Below are positions 1 to 8,465 of a DNA stretch of 64,000 nt, piece after piece. This DNA is from Brevibacillus laterosporus LMG 15441. GTDB lineage: Bacteria; Bacillota; Bacilli; Brevibacillales; Brevibacillaceae. Position 1 is the first letter of the stretch. Every line of letters starts with the position of its first letter. The stretch spans positions 1,453,501 to 1,517,500 of the forward strand of contig NZ_CP007806.1 of the NCBI RefSeq assembly GCF_000219535.2. The letters run 5' to 3'. Below the pieces are notes generated by a model, which was not told the DNA's origin, ran no database searches, and saw nothing but the letters and a program-made list of their open reading frames with translations. The position numbers and the translations under genes are program-made.

Positions 1-1
1 C

Positions 2-307
2 ATTAGTGATCGTGTAGGTGTTATGTATTTGGGCCGCATTGCAGAGCTCGCGGATAAAGATGAGCTGTATACGAACCCTTTGCACCCATATACAAAAGCA
101 TTGCTGTCAGCCGTACCTGTAGCGGATCCTGATAAAAAACAGGAAAGGATTATTTTGCAAGGTGATTTACCAAGCCCAGCTAATCCACCGACAGGTTGTA
201 CATTTCATACGCGATGTCCTCATGTGATGGATGTATGTAGGGAAAAACGTCCTGAAATGCTTGCATCGAGAGAAAATCATCTGGTAGCCTGTCACTTATA
301 TAGTTAA
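2..307 (+). CDS. Dipeptide/oligopeptide ABC transporter ATPase, C-terminal part
   Basis: The gene enters from the left edge; only about the last 101 residues are present. The frame reads [16 protein letters not shown], which is the segment just after the H-loop in OppD/OppF-type ATPases. It continues into the family's C-terminal oligopeptide-importer extension, with [15 protein letters not shown] followed by the Cys-containing stretch [16 protein letters not shown], which in this family binds an iron-sulfur or structural metal site. Walker A and the signature motif lie outside the window. It precedes a substrate-binding lipoprotein and two permeases on the same strand, so it is the ATPase of the same importer. 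OppF/DppF versus OppD/DppD cannot be settled from this tail. Confidence 0.93.
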   Translation: MSDRVGVMYLGRIAELADKDELYTNPLHPYTKALLSAVPVADPDKKQERIILQGDLPSPANPPTGCTFHTRCPHVMDVCREKRPEMLASRENHLVACHLYS

Positions 308-490
308 TATTCAAAATTTTATGAAAAATAAATGAGCATATTTTTATAAAAAGAACGTACTGTTTTGACAAAACCTCTTTTTTACATGGATTTGTTACAG
401 GCAGGAAACGTCAAGAATGCATGAAGCAAGAAAGCAATGGCGATATGTTGCTTTCTGTTCATGAAAATAGAAAACAAGGGGGAGTAAAAT

Positions 491-2125
491 ATGAAAAAAA
501 GGAAGCTGGCAGCGGCTCTTTGCGGAATAATGACTTTTTCTGTAGCATTGACTGCCTGTGGAAGTAATACAAACGAAGCCGCCAAACAAGGGGAAACAAA
601 GACAGCAGACACCAAAAAAGATGGAAAAACCCTAATTGTGGGGCGCGGTGGAGATTCTGTAGGTCTTGACCCAATCACGATTACCGATGGAGAGTCGGCG
701 CGAGTTACAGAAAACATTATGGAAACACTGGTAAAATACAAAAAAGAAAATACAGAAGTGATACCAGGACTTGCTGAAAAGTGGGATATTACTACGGATG
801 GTAAGAAATACACCTTCTATTTGCGAAAAGGAGTTACCTTCCATGATGGGACACCTTTTAATGCAGAGGCTGTTAAATTTAACTTTGAACGTTGGATGGA
901 TAAAAGCAATCCATACCACGATAAAGAAGGCTATGAATATTATAATGACATGTTTGGCGGCTATAAAGGCGACAAGGACCATGTCATCGCTTCTGTAGAT
1001 GTGAAGGATGAGTACACGATCGTCCTTACATTGAATCGTCCTCTAGCACCTCTTATGCAGAATCTAGGCATGTTCCCGTTTGCTATCGCCTCACCAGATG
1101 CAGTGAAGAAGGGGACAAAGGAATTTAATGAGAAGCCTGTTGGAACTGGTCCATTCAAATTCGAGAAATGGAACCGAAATGATAGTATTGCGATTGCGAA
1201 AAATCCAGATTATTGGCAAAAGGGTCTTCCTAAGCTAGACAAAGTTATTTTTAAGGTGATTCCAGACAACTCCGCTCGTTTAACAGCGCTTACATCTGGG
1301 GAGATAGACATTATGGATGGTTTAAATCCTGATGATGCGAAGCCTGTGAAGGAAAATAAAGATCTACAGTTATTTATCCGTCCTTCTATGAATGCTGGCT
1401 GGCTAGGCTTTAACATTGAGAAAAAACCTTTAGACAATGTAAAGGTACGACAAGCAATGGGGCATGCCATAGATAAGCAAGGTATGATCGAAGCCTTCTA
1501 CAGCGGTTTTGCCCAGTCTGCTACTAATCCGCTACCTCCCTCTATTTGGAGTCATAATGATCAAATTAAGGATCGCGAATATAACCTAGAAAAAGCAAAG
1601 CAGTTACTGGCTGAAGCAGGGTATCCAAATGGGTTCAAAGTGAAATTCTGGGCAATGCCAGTACCGCGTCCATATATTATTAATGGTCCAAAAATGGCTG
1701 AAGCGATACAGCAGGACTTTAAGAAAATTGGTATTGATGCCGAAATCGTTTCTATGGATTGGGCGACTTATTTAGATAAAACCAGAAAAGGGGAACAGGA
1801 GCTTTATCTGCTTGGCTGGACTGGAGATAATGGCGACCCTGATAACTTCCTAAACAATCACTTTAATAAAAATAATATAGGCGGTAGTAACCGTTCCTTC
1901 TACAAAGATGAGAAGGTTACTGACCTGCTGGTGAAGGCGCAATCTGAGGTAGACGTTGCAAAACGTACTGCAATTTACAACGAGGTTCAACAAATCATCT
2001 TTGATCAAGCAATTCTCATCCCATTGGTGCATTCGACACCTCCAATTGCAGCGAAAGCAACTGTTAAGGGCTATGTGCCACATCCTAAAGGTAATGAAAG
2101 CTTAGAAGAGGTGGATATTGAATAG
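491..2125 (+). CDS. Peptide ABC transporter substrate-binding lipoprotein (DppA/OppA family, SBP family 5)
   Basis: Exported lipoprotein that captures peptides (or nickel/other family-5 ligands) outside the membrane and delivers them to the permeases that follow. Residues 1-23 form a lipoprotein signal: KKRK, a hydrophobic run, then the lipobox LTAC with Cys23 as the lipidated residue. The mature part shows family-5 landmarks: DPITITDGESARVTENIMETL, YTFYLRKGVTFHDGTPFNA, GTGPFKFEKWNRND, VRQAMGHAIDKQ and a C-terminal ILIPLVHSTPP. Length, 544 residues, is normal. The ATG at 491 sits after AAGGGGGAG. A 180-base gap separates it from the ATPase gene and a hairpin follows it, so it may be expressed at a different level from the permeases. 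Ligand specificity cannot be read from the sequence. Confidence 0.93.
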   Translation: MKKRKLAAALCGIMTFSVALTACGSNTNEAAKQGETKTADTKKDGKTLIVGRGGDSVGLDPITITDGESARVTENIMETLVKYKKENTEVIPGLAEKWDITTDGKKYTFYLRKGVTFHDGTPFNAEAVKFNFERWMDKSNPYHDKEGYEYYNDMFGGYKGDKDHVIASVDVKDEYTIVLTLNRPLAPLMQNLGMFPFAIASPDAVKKGTKEFNEKPVGTGPFKFEKWNRNDSIAIAKNPDYWQKGLPKLDKVIFKVIPDNSARLTALTSGEIDIMDGLNPDDAKPVKENKDLQLFIRPSMNAGWLGFNIEKKPLDNVKVRQAMGHAIDKQGMIEAFYSGFAQSATNPLPPSIWSHNDQIKDREYNLEKAKQLLAEAGYPNGFKVKFWAMPVPRPYIINGPKMAEAIQQDFKKIGIDAEIVSMDWATYLDKTRKGEQELYLLGWTGDNGDPDNFLNNHFNKNNIGGSNRSFYKDEKVTDLLVKAQSEVDVAKRTAIYNEVQQIIFDQAILIPLVHSTPPIAAKATVKGYVPHPKGNESLEEVDIE

Positions 2126-2136
2126 GTTTCATATGT

Positions 2137-2172
2137 AAAAGGGTAGGAGCTGAGCTTTCCTCTTACCCTTTT
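2137..2172 (+). terminator. Hairpin between binding protein and permease genes (attenuator-like)
   Basis: AAAAGGGTA (2137-2145) pairs with TACCCTTTT (2164-2172), with an inner GGA/TCC pairing, and is followed by CTTTTCCC. Such hairpins often let the binding-protein message accumulate above the permease message. Confidence 0.6.
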
Positions 2173-2236
2173 CTTTTCCCATTCATTTATCCGCTATCGT
2201 TTTAATACACAAGCAAGGAAAGCGAGGAGATGGTAT

Positions 2237-3241
2237 TTGCTAGCTTACACTATACGACGCTTGCTCATGCTGATCCCTGTATTTTTGGGCATGTCTATTA
2301 TCGTGTTTTCCATTATTCACGCCATCCCCGGGGACCCAGCCTTAACGATTTTAGGAGAGAAGGCTAGTCCGAGTGCCGTTGAAGAACTCCGTGAACAATT
2401 AGGATTAAATTATCCGTGGTACATTCAATATTTTTCTTATCTTAAAGATGTAATGACAGGTCATTTAGGCGTATCACTTCATACGAAAGCAGCTATTGCC
2501 AAGGAGATCGTTCCTTATTTATCTGCTACTACCGAATTAGCTATTGTCAGCTTGTTGTTTGCGCTTGTTGTAGGGATTAATGCTGGAATTATTTCTGCTT
2601 GGAAACAAAATTCTTGGTTTGATTATGTATGCATGCTCATTGCTTTGATTGGTGTTTCTATGCCCGTTTTTTGGCTAGGGTTAATGGAGCAGTGGTATTT
2701 TGCACAGGAATTAAAATGGTTACCTTCAGTAGGGCGGGATAATCCGCGTGATGCTGTAGAGGCGATTACCCATTTTTATCTACTCGATACGATCATTAGT
2801 GGGCGATGGGATCAATTCAAGGATGTGATCTTGCACCTTATCTTACCTGGCATTGCACTAGGAACCATTCCAATGGCTATCTTTGCTCGAATTACGCGTT
2901 CCAGCATGCTGGAAGTGATGCGTTCTGATTACATTCGTACTGCCCGTGCCAAAGGATTAGCTCAGTTTTTCGTGGTGTACAAGCACGCGCTAAAAAATGC
3001 CTTGATTCCGATTTTGACAGTAATTGGCTTACAGTTAGGAATGCTTTTAGGCGGAGCTATTCTTACGGAGACTATTTTTGGCTGGCCGGGGATCGGGCGT
3101 TACATTTATACAGCGATTGGCAACCGTGACTACCCCGTTATCCAATCCGGCATTCTTGTGATTGCTTTTATTTTCGTATTGATCAACTTAATTGTGGATT
3201 TACTCTATGCCTATGTTGATCCACGTATTAAATATCGCTAA
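2237..3241 (+). CDS. Peptide ABC transporter permease (DppB/OppB family)
   Basis: Inner-membrane permease with six expected transmembrane helices. The N-terminus (YTIRRLLMLIPVFLGMSIIVF), the motif DPALTILGEKASPSAVEELREQLGL (shown here by its landmarks only) and the EAA-type cytoplasmic loop DYIRTARAKGLAQFFVVYKHALKN are typical of DppB. The start is TTG at 2237, preceded by GCGAGGAG at good spacing; there is no nearer ATG giving the family N-terminus. Length is 334 residues, with a somewhat long loop around residues 150-200 (EQWYFAQELKWLPSVGRDN). The gene is followed 13 bases later by the partner permease. Confidence 0.94.
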   Translation: MLAYTIRRLLMLIPVFLGMSIIVFSIIHAIPGDPALTILGEKASPSAVEELREQLGLNYPWYIQYFSYLKDVMTGHLGVSLHTKAAIAKEIVPYLSATTELAIVSLLFALVVGINAGIISAWKQNSWFDYVCMLIALIGVSMPVFWLGLMEQWYFAQELKWLPSVGRDNPRDAVEAITHFYLLDTIISGRWDQFKDVILHLILPGIALGTIPMAIFARITRSSMLEVMRSDYIRTARAKGLAQFFVVYKHALKNALIPILTVIGLQLGMLLGGAILTETIFGWPGIGRYIYTAIGNRDYPVIQSGILVIAFIFVLINLIVDLLYAYVDPRIKYR

Positions 3242-3254
3242 GGGGGGGGCAACA

Positions 3255-4154
3255 GTGGTGCAAGTAACTCCAGAGATGCAAGCTGTCTCTTCTAAAGAGC
3301 AGGTTGAAAAAACAACGTCTCCTTGGCGAGATGCCTGGCGAACGTTACGGAAGAATAAAATGGCTTTGTTAGGGTTTGGGATCATCATCTTTTTTATTCT
3401 GGTTGCGATTCTTGCTCCTGTTATTACTACGCATCCTTTTGATGAGGGGGCTTTAAAAGAGAGAAACATGCCGCCTTCTGTAAAACATTGGTTTGGAACT
3501 GATTATAATGGTCGGGACGTCTATACACGTGTAGTATATGGGGCACAAATCTCTTTATGGGTAGGGACATTTTCGGTTATAGGCTCGATTATTATAGGGA
3601 CCCTGCTTGGATTGATTGCTGGCTATTATGGAAGATGGATTGACATGCTTATCTCTCGTACATTTGATATCATTTTAGCCTTCCCTAGCATTTTGCTAGC
3701 TATTGCGATCGTTGCCATTCTAGGACCTTCTCTACAGAATGCACTAATGGCTATTGCGATTATCAATGTTCCTACTTATGGGCGATTAGTGCGTTCGAAG
3801 GTGCTTAGTTTAAAAGAAGAGGAATTCATTATGGCTGCTAGGGCTATTGGAATGAGGGATGCTCGGATTATTTCACAGCATATATTGCCAAATAGCATAG
3901 CTCCTATTATTGTGACGGGGACCTTAGGGATCGCTACCGCTATTTTGGAAGCGGCTGCGCTTGGATTCCTCGGACTTGGCGCACAACCGCCGCAACCCGA
4001 ATGGGGTAAAATGCTAGCCGACTCTCGTGAATACATCCAGCAGGCACCTTGGACGGTTATTTTTCCTGGTCTGTCCATTGTGCTGACCGTCCTTGGATTT
4101 AACCTGATAGGTGATGGACTAAGAGATGCCTTAGATCCCCGGATGAAGAATTAG
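3255..4154 (+). CDS. Peptide ABC transporter permease (DppC/OppC family)
   Basis: Second permease subunit of the importer. The open frame extends back into the dppB-like gene (to 3192), but the start is placed at GTG 3255 because a G-rich ribosome binding site (GGGGGGG, 3242-3248) lies seven bases upstream and the product then has the usual 299 residues. The N-terminal cytosolic tail leads into WRDAWRTLRKNKMALLGFGII, then FGTDYNGRDVYTRVVYGAQIS, and the EAA loop EEFIMAARAIGMRDARII with HILPN. The C-terminus GDGLRDALDPRMKN is the standard DppC ending. A neighbouring GTG at 3258 is an equally close alternative start. Confidence 0.93.
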   Translation: MVQVTPEMQAVSSKEQVEKTTSPWRDAWRTLRKNKMALLGFGIIIFFILVAILAPVITTHPFDEGALKERNMPPSVKHWFGTDYNGRDVYTRVVYGAQISLWVGTFSVIGSIIIGTLLGLIAGYYGRWIDMLISRTFDIILAFPSILLAIAIVAILGPSLQNALMAIAIINVPTYGRLVRSKVLSLKEEEFIMAARAIGMRDARIISQHILPNSIAPIIVTGTLGIATAILEAAALGFLGLGAQPPQPEWGKMLADSREYIQQAPWTVIFPGLSIVLTVLGFNLIGDGLRDALDPRMKN

Positions 4155-4165
4155 AACGAAAGATT

Positions 4166-4209
4166 GCTCCTGCTCCTTGATGACTTCAGTTATGATCTAG
4201 GGCAGGAGC
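4166..4209 (+). terminator. Hairpin ending the peptide importer operon
   Basis: GCTCCTGC (4166-4173) pairs with GCAGGAGC (4202-4209), followed by TTGTTT. The loop is long and the T-tract short, so termination may be partial. Confidence 0.5.
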
Positions 4210-4365
4210 TTGTTTACGTATACGAATATCGGAGTGGAGAAAAACTAGCATTCCTCTAAATTGAGATAATCTTCGGATAACGGCCATTACCATTAGTAAG
4301 TTAGTCACACATTCGTCTTTTCGCCTATATACTGTGGAAAAACCGGAAAAAGGAGATGATCCCCG

Positions 4366-4971
4366 ATGTATGGTTATTCACCAAACTATAACAATTACGT
4401 CTTCAGGCCAGTTTCATCTGTGTGTTGGACACCTGCAATGGTAGAGTTGAACCGTCAGTTGAGGGCTTTATGGGAACAACATATTTACTGGACAAGATTA
4501 GCGGTGAATAGTATCGTAGGCGACCTACCTGATAAGGATCCAACGATTAAAAGGCTTCTTCGGAATGCCACCGATTTTGCAGCTGCTTTTCAACCTTTCT
4601 ATGGACCTACAATTGCGGCAAGATTTGGCGAGTTGATGAAGGGACATCTTACGATTGCAGGGGAACTCGTTCAAGCGCTGCACACAGGCAATTCCGCCGC
4701 CGCAGCAGATGCACAGCGACGTTGGTACGCAAATGCCGATGACATTGCTATCTTCCTGGGCAGAATTAATCCTTATTGGTCCCAAGAGGAATGGAGACAG
4801 ATGATGTACCAGCATCTTAGACTTCTAACTGCCGAAGTAGCAGCACGTATTGCGGGTAACTATGAGGAAAACGTTGCAACAAATGATCTGGTTGAGCCCC
4901 AGGCACTGGAGATGGCTGATGTTATGACCAGCGGAATTATACAACAGTTTCCAAATCAATTCATAGGATAG
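4366..4971 (+). CDS. Helical protein of unknown function with three internal repeats
   Basis: I do not recognise a named family member. The 201-residue product has no signal peptide or membrane segment. It starts with a Tyr/Asn-rich tail (YGYSPNYNNYVF) and then shows three copies of a roughly 55-residue unit. Each copy begins with a helix of the form [LM]xxxH[IL]xxxxxxVxxIxxG: residues 35-52 (His39), 90-108 (His94) and 146-164 (His150). The first two units continue to a second motif, NATDFAAAFQPFYG near 67-80 and NADDIAIFLGRINPYW at 123-138; the third ends in a divergent version. The conserved His plus Asn/Asp suggests a structural or metal/ligand role, which is inference. AAAAAGGAGATGATC precedes the ATG, a strong ribosome binding site. 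It is a single-gene unit, bounded by terminators. Confidence 0.8.
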   Translation: MYGYSPNYNNYVFRPVSSVCWTPAMVELNRQLRALWEQHIYWTRLAVNSIVGDLPDKDPTIKRLLRNATDFAAAFQPFYGPTIAARFGELMKGHLTIAGELVQALHTGNSAAAADAQRRWYANADDIAIFLGRINPYWSQEEWRQMMYQHLRLLTAEVAARIAGNYEENVATNDLVEPQALEMADVMTSGIIQQFPNQFIG

Positions 4972-5022
4972 ATCAGTATCTGCTTCCGATTTACTTGTAA
5001 TACACATGTCTTGCTATCACAT

Positions 5023-5052
5023 GACCTCATCTGTAAGTGGTGAGGTTTTTTA
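5023..5052 (+). terminator. Rho-independent terminator after the repeat protein gene
   Basis: ACCTCA (5024-5029) pairs with TGAGGT (5041-5046), followed by TTTTTTATTTT. Confidence 0.7.
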
Positions 5053-5071
5053 TTTTCGAAAAAGGAGTTAT

Positions 5072-5092
5072 CTTTCAGATATTATCTGAAAG
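5072..5092. promoter_or_regulatory. Perfect 21-base palindrome, operator-like
   Basis: CTTTCAGATA (5072-5081), one central T, then TATCTGAAAG (5083-5092): ten perfectly paired bases per arm. It lies about 260 bases before the small ORF and the M24 peptidase, directly after a terminator. A dimeric repressor site is the simplest reading; no known consensus is matched with confidence. Confidence 0.5.
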
Positions 5093-5348
5093 TATCGTTT
5101 CCACACGGTCACCTTGAATTAAGCTAAATGTCCAAATATGAATCAGTTTGGCGGCGATGCTCATGGGGAAAATCTTTATAGAAAAAACCTTCGTACATTG
5201 TTAATTGGCTTCCCTTTTTCATCTAATATGGTACATTCTATAAAATCGTGGGAATTATTCGAATCAGAGTCTTTCAATAGAAAGTAACCTTACCTATTAA
5301 TCACGTGTTAGCAAGAAGATTTATTTTATACAAGGAGGATGTATCAAT

Positions 5349-5480
5349 ATGAACTCCTATGGTATCCTCAAGATAGGAAAGATCGCTAAAGAAAGGTATG
5401 GTGGGCGAAAGTGGATCAAAGACGTCTTACTCAACTACGTTCGTTTATGGAAGAACAGCAAGCGGATGCTATTCTTGTAA
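5349..5480 (+). CDS. Small ORF overlapping the start of the M24 peptidase gene (possible leader peptide)
   Basis: A 43-residue basic peptide (begins MNSYGILKIGKIAKERYG, ends KRMLFL) with an excellent ribosome binding site, AAGGAGGAT at 5332-5340, eight bases before its ATG. It runs 70 bases into the next gene in a different frame. The peptidase's own GTG start has only a weak site, so translation of this ORF may unwind or couple to the peptidase start. No homology recognised. It could instead be a fortuitous ORF if an undetected frameshift fused it to the peptidase, but the downstream protein already has a complete N-terminal domain. Confidence 0.45.
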   Translation: MNSYGILKIGKIAKERYGGRKWIKDVLLNYVRLWKNSKRMLFL

Positions 5481-6505
5481 CTCTTCCTATGCATGTATAT
5501 TATTTGACTGGTTTTTTTACAAATCCACATGAACGGTTTATGGGGCTTGTAATCCCTGCTAATGGAGAACCGGTCTTAATCGTACCTGCGTTAGACCGTA
5601 ATGCAGCAGAAGCGGCTTCTAGCGTGCAAAACATTATGACACATACAGATACCGACAATCCGTATCAAATTTTAAAGCAGGCTCTCCCGCAGAATATGAA
5701 GAGCTTGGCTGTGGAGAAGAGTCATTTGACTGTTTCTATCTATGAAGCAATGGTCAAAGAATTAGATGTTCCTACATACATAGATGTGGAAGAGCCGTTA
5801 CGCCAAATGCGTTTAATAAAGTCTGCTGATGAAGTGGTTCGGATTAAGCGAGCATGTGAGACAATCGAGGAAGTTCTTAGACAATGTCTGCCAAAAGTAA
5901 AGGTTGGCGTAACAGAAGCTGAGATCGTAGCAGAGCTGGAATTCCTAATGAAAAAGCTAGGCTCGCAAGGTCCATCGTTTTCTACAATGGTGTTAAGTGG
6001 CCCTAACTCAGCATTACCGCATGGGAAGCCAGGTAGCCGTAAGATTGCGAACGGAGAGTTCCTATTGTTTGACATGGGTGTATTACAAGATGGCTACATC
6101 TCTGATATTACGCGGACATTTGCTGTTGGAGAGATTAATGACAAGCAAAAGGATGTCTATGAAACGGTATTAGCGGCGAATCTAGCTGCGATTGAAGCTA
6201 CGCGACCAGGTGTTGTGCTGGCAGATTTAGACCAGGTAGCGCGTCAGGTTATTGCTAACAAGGGATATGGGGAGTATTTTACCCATCGCTTAGGTCATGG
6301 CATGGGTATGGATGTACACGAATACCCTTCTGTCCATGGGGCTAATCAGGATAAGGTAGTAAGCGGAATGGTGTTTACTATCGAGCCGGGAATCTATTTG
6401 CCAGAGGTTGGCGGCGTACGTATCGAGGATGACGTGCTTGTAACAGATACTGGAGTCGAAATTTTAACAAGCTATCCAAAAGAGCTTCAAATCATTGGTG
6501 TGTAA
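5411..6505 (+). CDS. M24-family metallopeptidase (Xaa-Pro aminopeptidase/dipeptidase type)
   Basis: Cytosolic peptidase expected to cleave the bond before proline in short peptides. Residues 1-130 form the creatinase-like N-terminal domain; the pita-bread catalytic domain follows from about 135. The five metal ligands are all present: Asp221 (LLFDMG), Asp232 (SDITRTF), His296 (RLGHGMGMDVHE), Glu325 (TIEPGIY) and Glu339 (VRIEDD). His204 and His303 match the substrate-contacting histidines. Length, 364 residues, is normal for PepQ/YpdF-like enzymes. The start is GTG 5411: an in-frame stop at 5387 leaves no ATG upstream. The ribosome binding site is poor, and a small ORF with a strong one overlaps it. 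Confidence 0.92.
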   Translation: MDQRRLTQLRSFMEEQQADAILVTLPMHVYYLTGFFTNPHERFMGLVIPANGEPVLIVPALDRNAAEAASSVQNIMTHTDTDNPYQILKQALPQNMKSLAVEKSHLTVSIYEAMVKELDVPTYIDVEEPLRQMRLIKSADEVVRIKRACETIEEVLRQCLPKVKVGVTEAEIVAELEFLMKKLGSQGPSFSTMVLSGPNSALPHGKPGSRKIANGEFLLFDMGVLQDGYISDITRTFAVGEINDKQKDVYETVLAANLAAIEATRPGVVLADLDQVARQVIANKGYGEYFTHRLGHGMGMDVHEYPSVHGANQDKVVSGMVFTIEPGIYLPEVGGVRIEDDVLVTDTGVEILTSYPKELQIIGV

Positions 6506-6529
6506 AAAATCCTATTTTATCTGAAGAAA

Positions 6530-6558
6530 AAGACGAGCGAGAGGCTCGTCTTTTTTTA
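6530..6558 (+). terminator. Rho-independent terminator after the M24 peptidase
   Basis: AGACGAGC (6531-6538) pairs with GCTCGTCT (6544-6551), followed by seven T residues. Confidence 0.9.
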
Positions 6559-6597
6559 TAGGTGGGGGAGTATTCCATCTGCTACTAGTAGGGATTC

Positions 6598-7233
6598 CTA
6601 ATTTCTTTTAGAAAGATACTCTGTTATAGAGTGAATGATACCTTCAAAATAAGCCTGCTCATGAGGAACGAAATCGTGTTTGCCCACCACCCTGATAAGC
6701 GAAATCCTTTCCCCTTTGGTATTCCTTTCGAAGCCCTCAACAAGCAGCTCCTGTTTGTCATGTAACCAAAGCTCGCAAAATCCAGCAAATTCAGCTTTTA
6801 CTATACCAGAAACCTCTTCTGGCTGGAGTGTATAATCACTTATCGCATGTTTACTTTGGTAAAGAAATACGTGACTTAATTCTCTATCAATAAATCCTTT
6901 TTGGATAATGCAGTTTTTGATGACTCCTGATGATACTAAATCATGGAAAGAAACACGTATGCCTAATTCTTCTTCTATTTCTCTGATTCCATCATAAATC
7001 GTTTCATGAGCAAGCAAATGACCGGCGGCTGTAATATCCAACAGAGAAGGGAAGTCCTTTTTCTGCTCACTCCTGATTTGAAAATGAATATAATCAGTCC
7101 CATTTTCATTACTAATAAACCAACAATGAAACGTCTCGTGCCAAAGGCCCTTGCGATGAACCTCTGCACGTGAAGCTGAACCTAGATGATTGTGAGACTC
7201 GTCAAAAATGGCAAGCAATTCTGTTTCCATCAT
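6598..7233 (-). CDS. Nudix hydrolase
   Basis: Probable nucleotide-diphosphate hydrolase of 211 residues. The N-terminal segment HRKGLWHETFHCWFI resembles the isopentenyl-diphosphate isomerase-like/YfcD branch. The Nudix box reads AAGHLLAHETIYDGIREIEEELGI by landmarks: Gly, Glu after five residues, then REIEEELG. The spacing between the first Glu and the Arg is six rather than the canonical seven, as I count it. The metal-binding EExEE core is intact. It begins 14 bases after the MFS transporter stop, so the two are cotranscribed on the minus strand. Substrate unknown. Confidence 0.85.
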   Translation of the reverse strand: MMETELLAIFDESHNHLGSASRAEVHRKGLWHETFHCWFISNENGTDYIHFQIRSEQKKDFPSLLDITAAGHLLAHETIYDGIREIEEELGIRVSFHDLVSSGVIKNCIIQKGFIDRELSHVFLYQSKHAISDYTLQPEEVSGIVKAEFAGFCELWLHDKQELLVEGFERNTKGERISLIRVVGKHDFVPHEQAYFEGIIHSITEYLSKRN

Positions 7234-7247
7234 CTGTACCTCTTCTT

Positions 7248-8414
7248 TTATTTTCTAGATAACGATAACGTAACACGGCTAGGCTTAGCCATCGAGAAGA
7301 CAGCAGATCCTAAAGCTAGCATAATGATAAGCCCACCCACAGTAGCATTCCAATCAATGGAGGCTCTCTCAATAACGATTCCGCCAATTAAGGAGCCAAA
7401 AGCAATCCCAAAGTGAAGAGCAGAATTGTTTAAGCTTTGTTGAATGTCAGAGGATTCTGGAGCAGATTCAATTAAATAGCTTTGTAATGCAGGGGTGATC
7501 GCCCAGCTTAACATACTCCAGATAATCATCACTACAAGGAATAGCGGTAAAGCAAAGGTAGTGTAGGGAATCATAAAGATTGTCAAAGCAAAGATCGAAA
7601 TAACAGATAGAATGGTACGTTTTGTCCCAAAGCGATCTGATAGAAAGCCTCCAAAGCCTCCGCCAAATACGGCAGCAATACCAAAAATAACATAGATAAT
7701 GCTTACCCAGGTTCCATCTAGTCCTAGCTTCATTTTTAAAAATGGTGTTAGATAAGCATATAACGTTAAATGACCGGCTAAAAATAAAAATGATGTCAAT
7801 TGAATAAATAATACGCTACGATTTTTCAATGTACCTAACTGCTTCCAAACCGGAATGGCAGGCTTCGGCTCAATTCGATCCATAAAGAAATGAACACCTG
7901 TCATCGAAAGTACGGTCAAAATTGAGATTAGGATAAACGGAGCTCGCCAACCAAAGGAATTACCTATTAGTAATCCAATGGGTACTCCAAGCACAAGAGA
8001 GGCGCTGATTCCCATAAAAACAACTCCGATTGCTCGGGCACGGTATGGGATAGCCACGAGGCTTGATGCGATTGTAACACATAAAACAACCAGTAAAGAG
8101 CCACTTGCAGCCGAGATGATACGTGCAAGTAACAGCATCGTATACGATGGACTGATGACTGCTATTACGTTACCGATCAAAAATACGAATAAAGAAAGCA
8201 TCGTTAACCGCTTTCGTTCTATGCCTGCGGTTAATGTTAATAGAATGGGAGCTGAGATAGCAAATACAAGGGAAAACATTGTAATCAGAAATCCTGCTTT
8301 ACCAAGACTCACTCCCAGATCAGTGGCTACTAAATCTAGAATCCCACCTATAATCAATTCAACCATCCCTACTACAAAAGAGACAATGGTTAGCAAATAA
8401 ACTCTTCTATTCAT
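7248..8414 (-). CDS. Major facilitator superfamily transporter (drug/sugar efflux type)
   Basis: Integral membrane protein of 388 residues with about twelve hydrophobic helices. The family A-loop appears between helices 2 and 3 (AGIERKRLTML) and again in the second half as GFLSDRFGTKRTIL, a good MFS signature. The N-terminus has VVGMVELIIGGILDLVATDLGVS, typical of the DHA1/AraJ-like branch, listed here by landmarks. The ribosome binding site GAAAGGTTG precedes the ATG. It is transcribed divergently from a TrmB-family regulator across an inverted repeat, which suggests direct control by that protein. The exported substrate cannot be deduced. Confidence 0.9.
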   Translation of the reverse strand: MNRRVYLLTIVSFVVGMVELIIGGILDLVATDLGVSLGKAGFLITMFSLVFAISAPILLTLTAGIERKRLTMLSLFVFLIGNVIAVISPSYTMLLLARIISAASGSLLVVLCVTIASSLVAIPYRARAIGVVFMGISASLVLGVPIGLLIGNSFGWRAPFILISILTVLSMTGVHFFMDRIEPKPAIPVWKQLGTLKNRSVLFIQLTSFLFLAGHLTLYAYLTPFLKMKLGLDGTWVSIIYVIFGIAAVFGGGFGGFLSDRFGTKRTILSVISIFALTIFMIPYTTFALPLFLVVMIIWSMLSWAITPALQSYLIESAPESSDIQQSLNNSALHFGIAFGSLIGGIVIERASIDWNATVGGLIIMLALGSAVFSMAKPSRVTLSLSRK

Positions 8415-8435
8415 GTCCTAACAACCTTTCTCTCT

Positions 8436-8465
8436 AAAAAGTTACCACTGCAATAGTAACTTTTT
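8436..8465. promoter_or_regulatory. Inverted repeat operator between MFS and TrmB genes
   Basis: AAAAAGTTAC (8436-8445) and GTAACTTTTT (8456-8465) are perfect ten-base arms separated by ten bases. The site is about 20 bases upstream of the MFS start codon, in its probable leader or promoter, and about 105 bases from the regulator's start. It is the obvious candidate binding site for the TrmB-type regulator; it could also fold in the MFS transcript. Confidence 0.55.

Larger units (their letters stand above)
4972..5348. other. Intergenic region with terminator and palindrome, no gene
   Basis: The 377-base gap holds the terminator at 5023-5052 and the 21-base palindrome at 5072-5092. I see no further gene; the last 20 bases carry the ribosome binding site AAGGAGGAT for the small ORF that follows. 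Confidence 0.6.
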
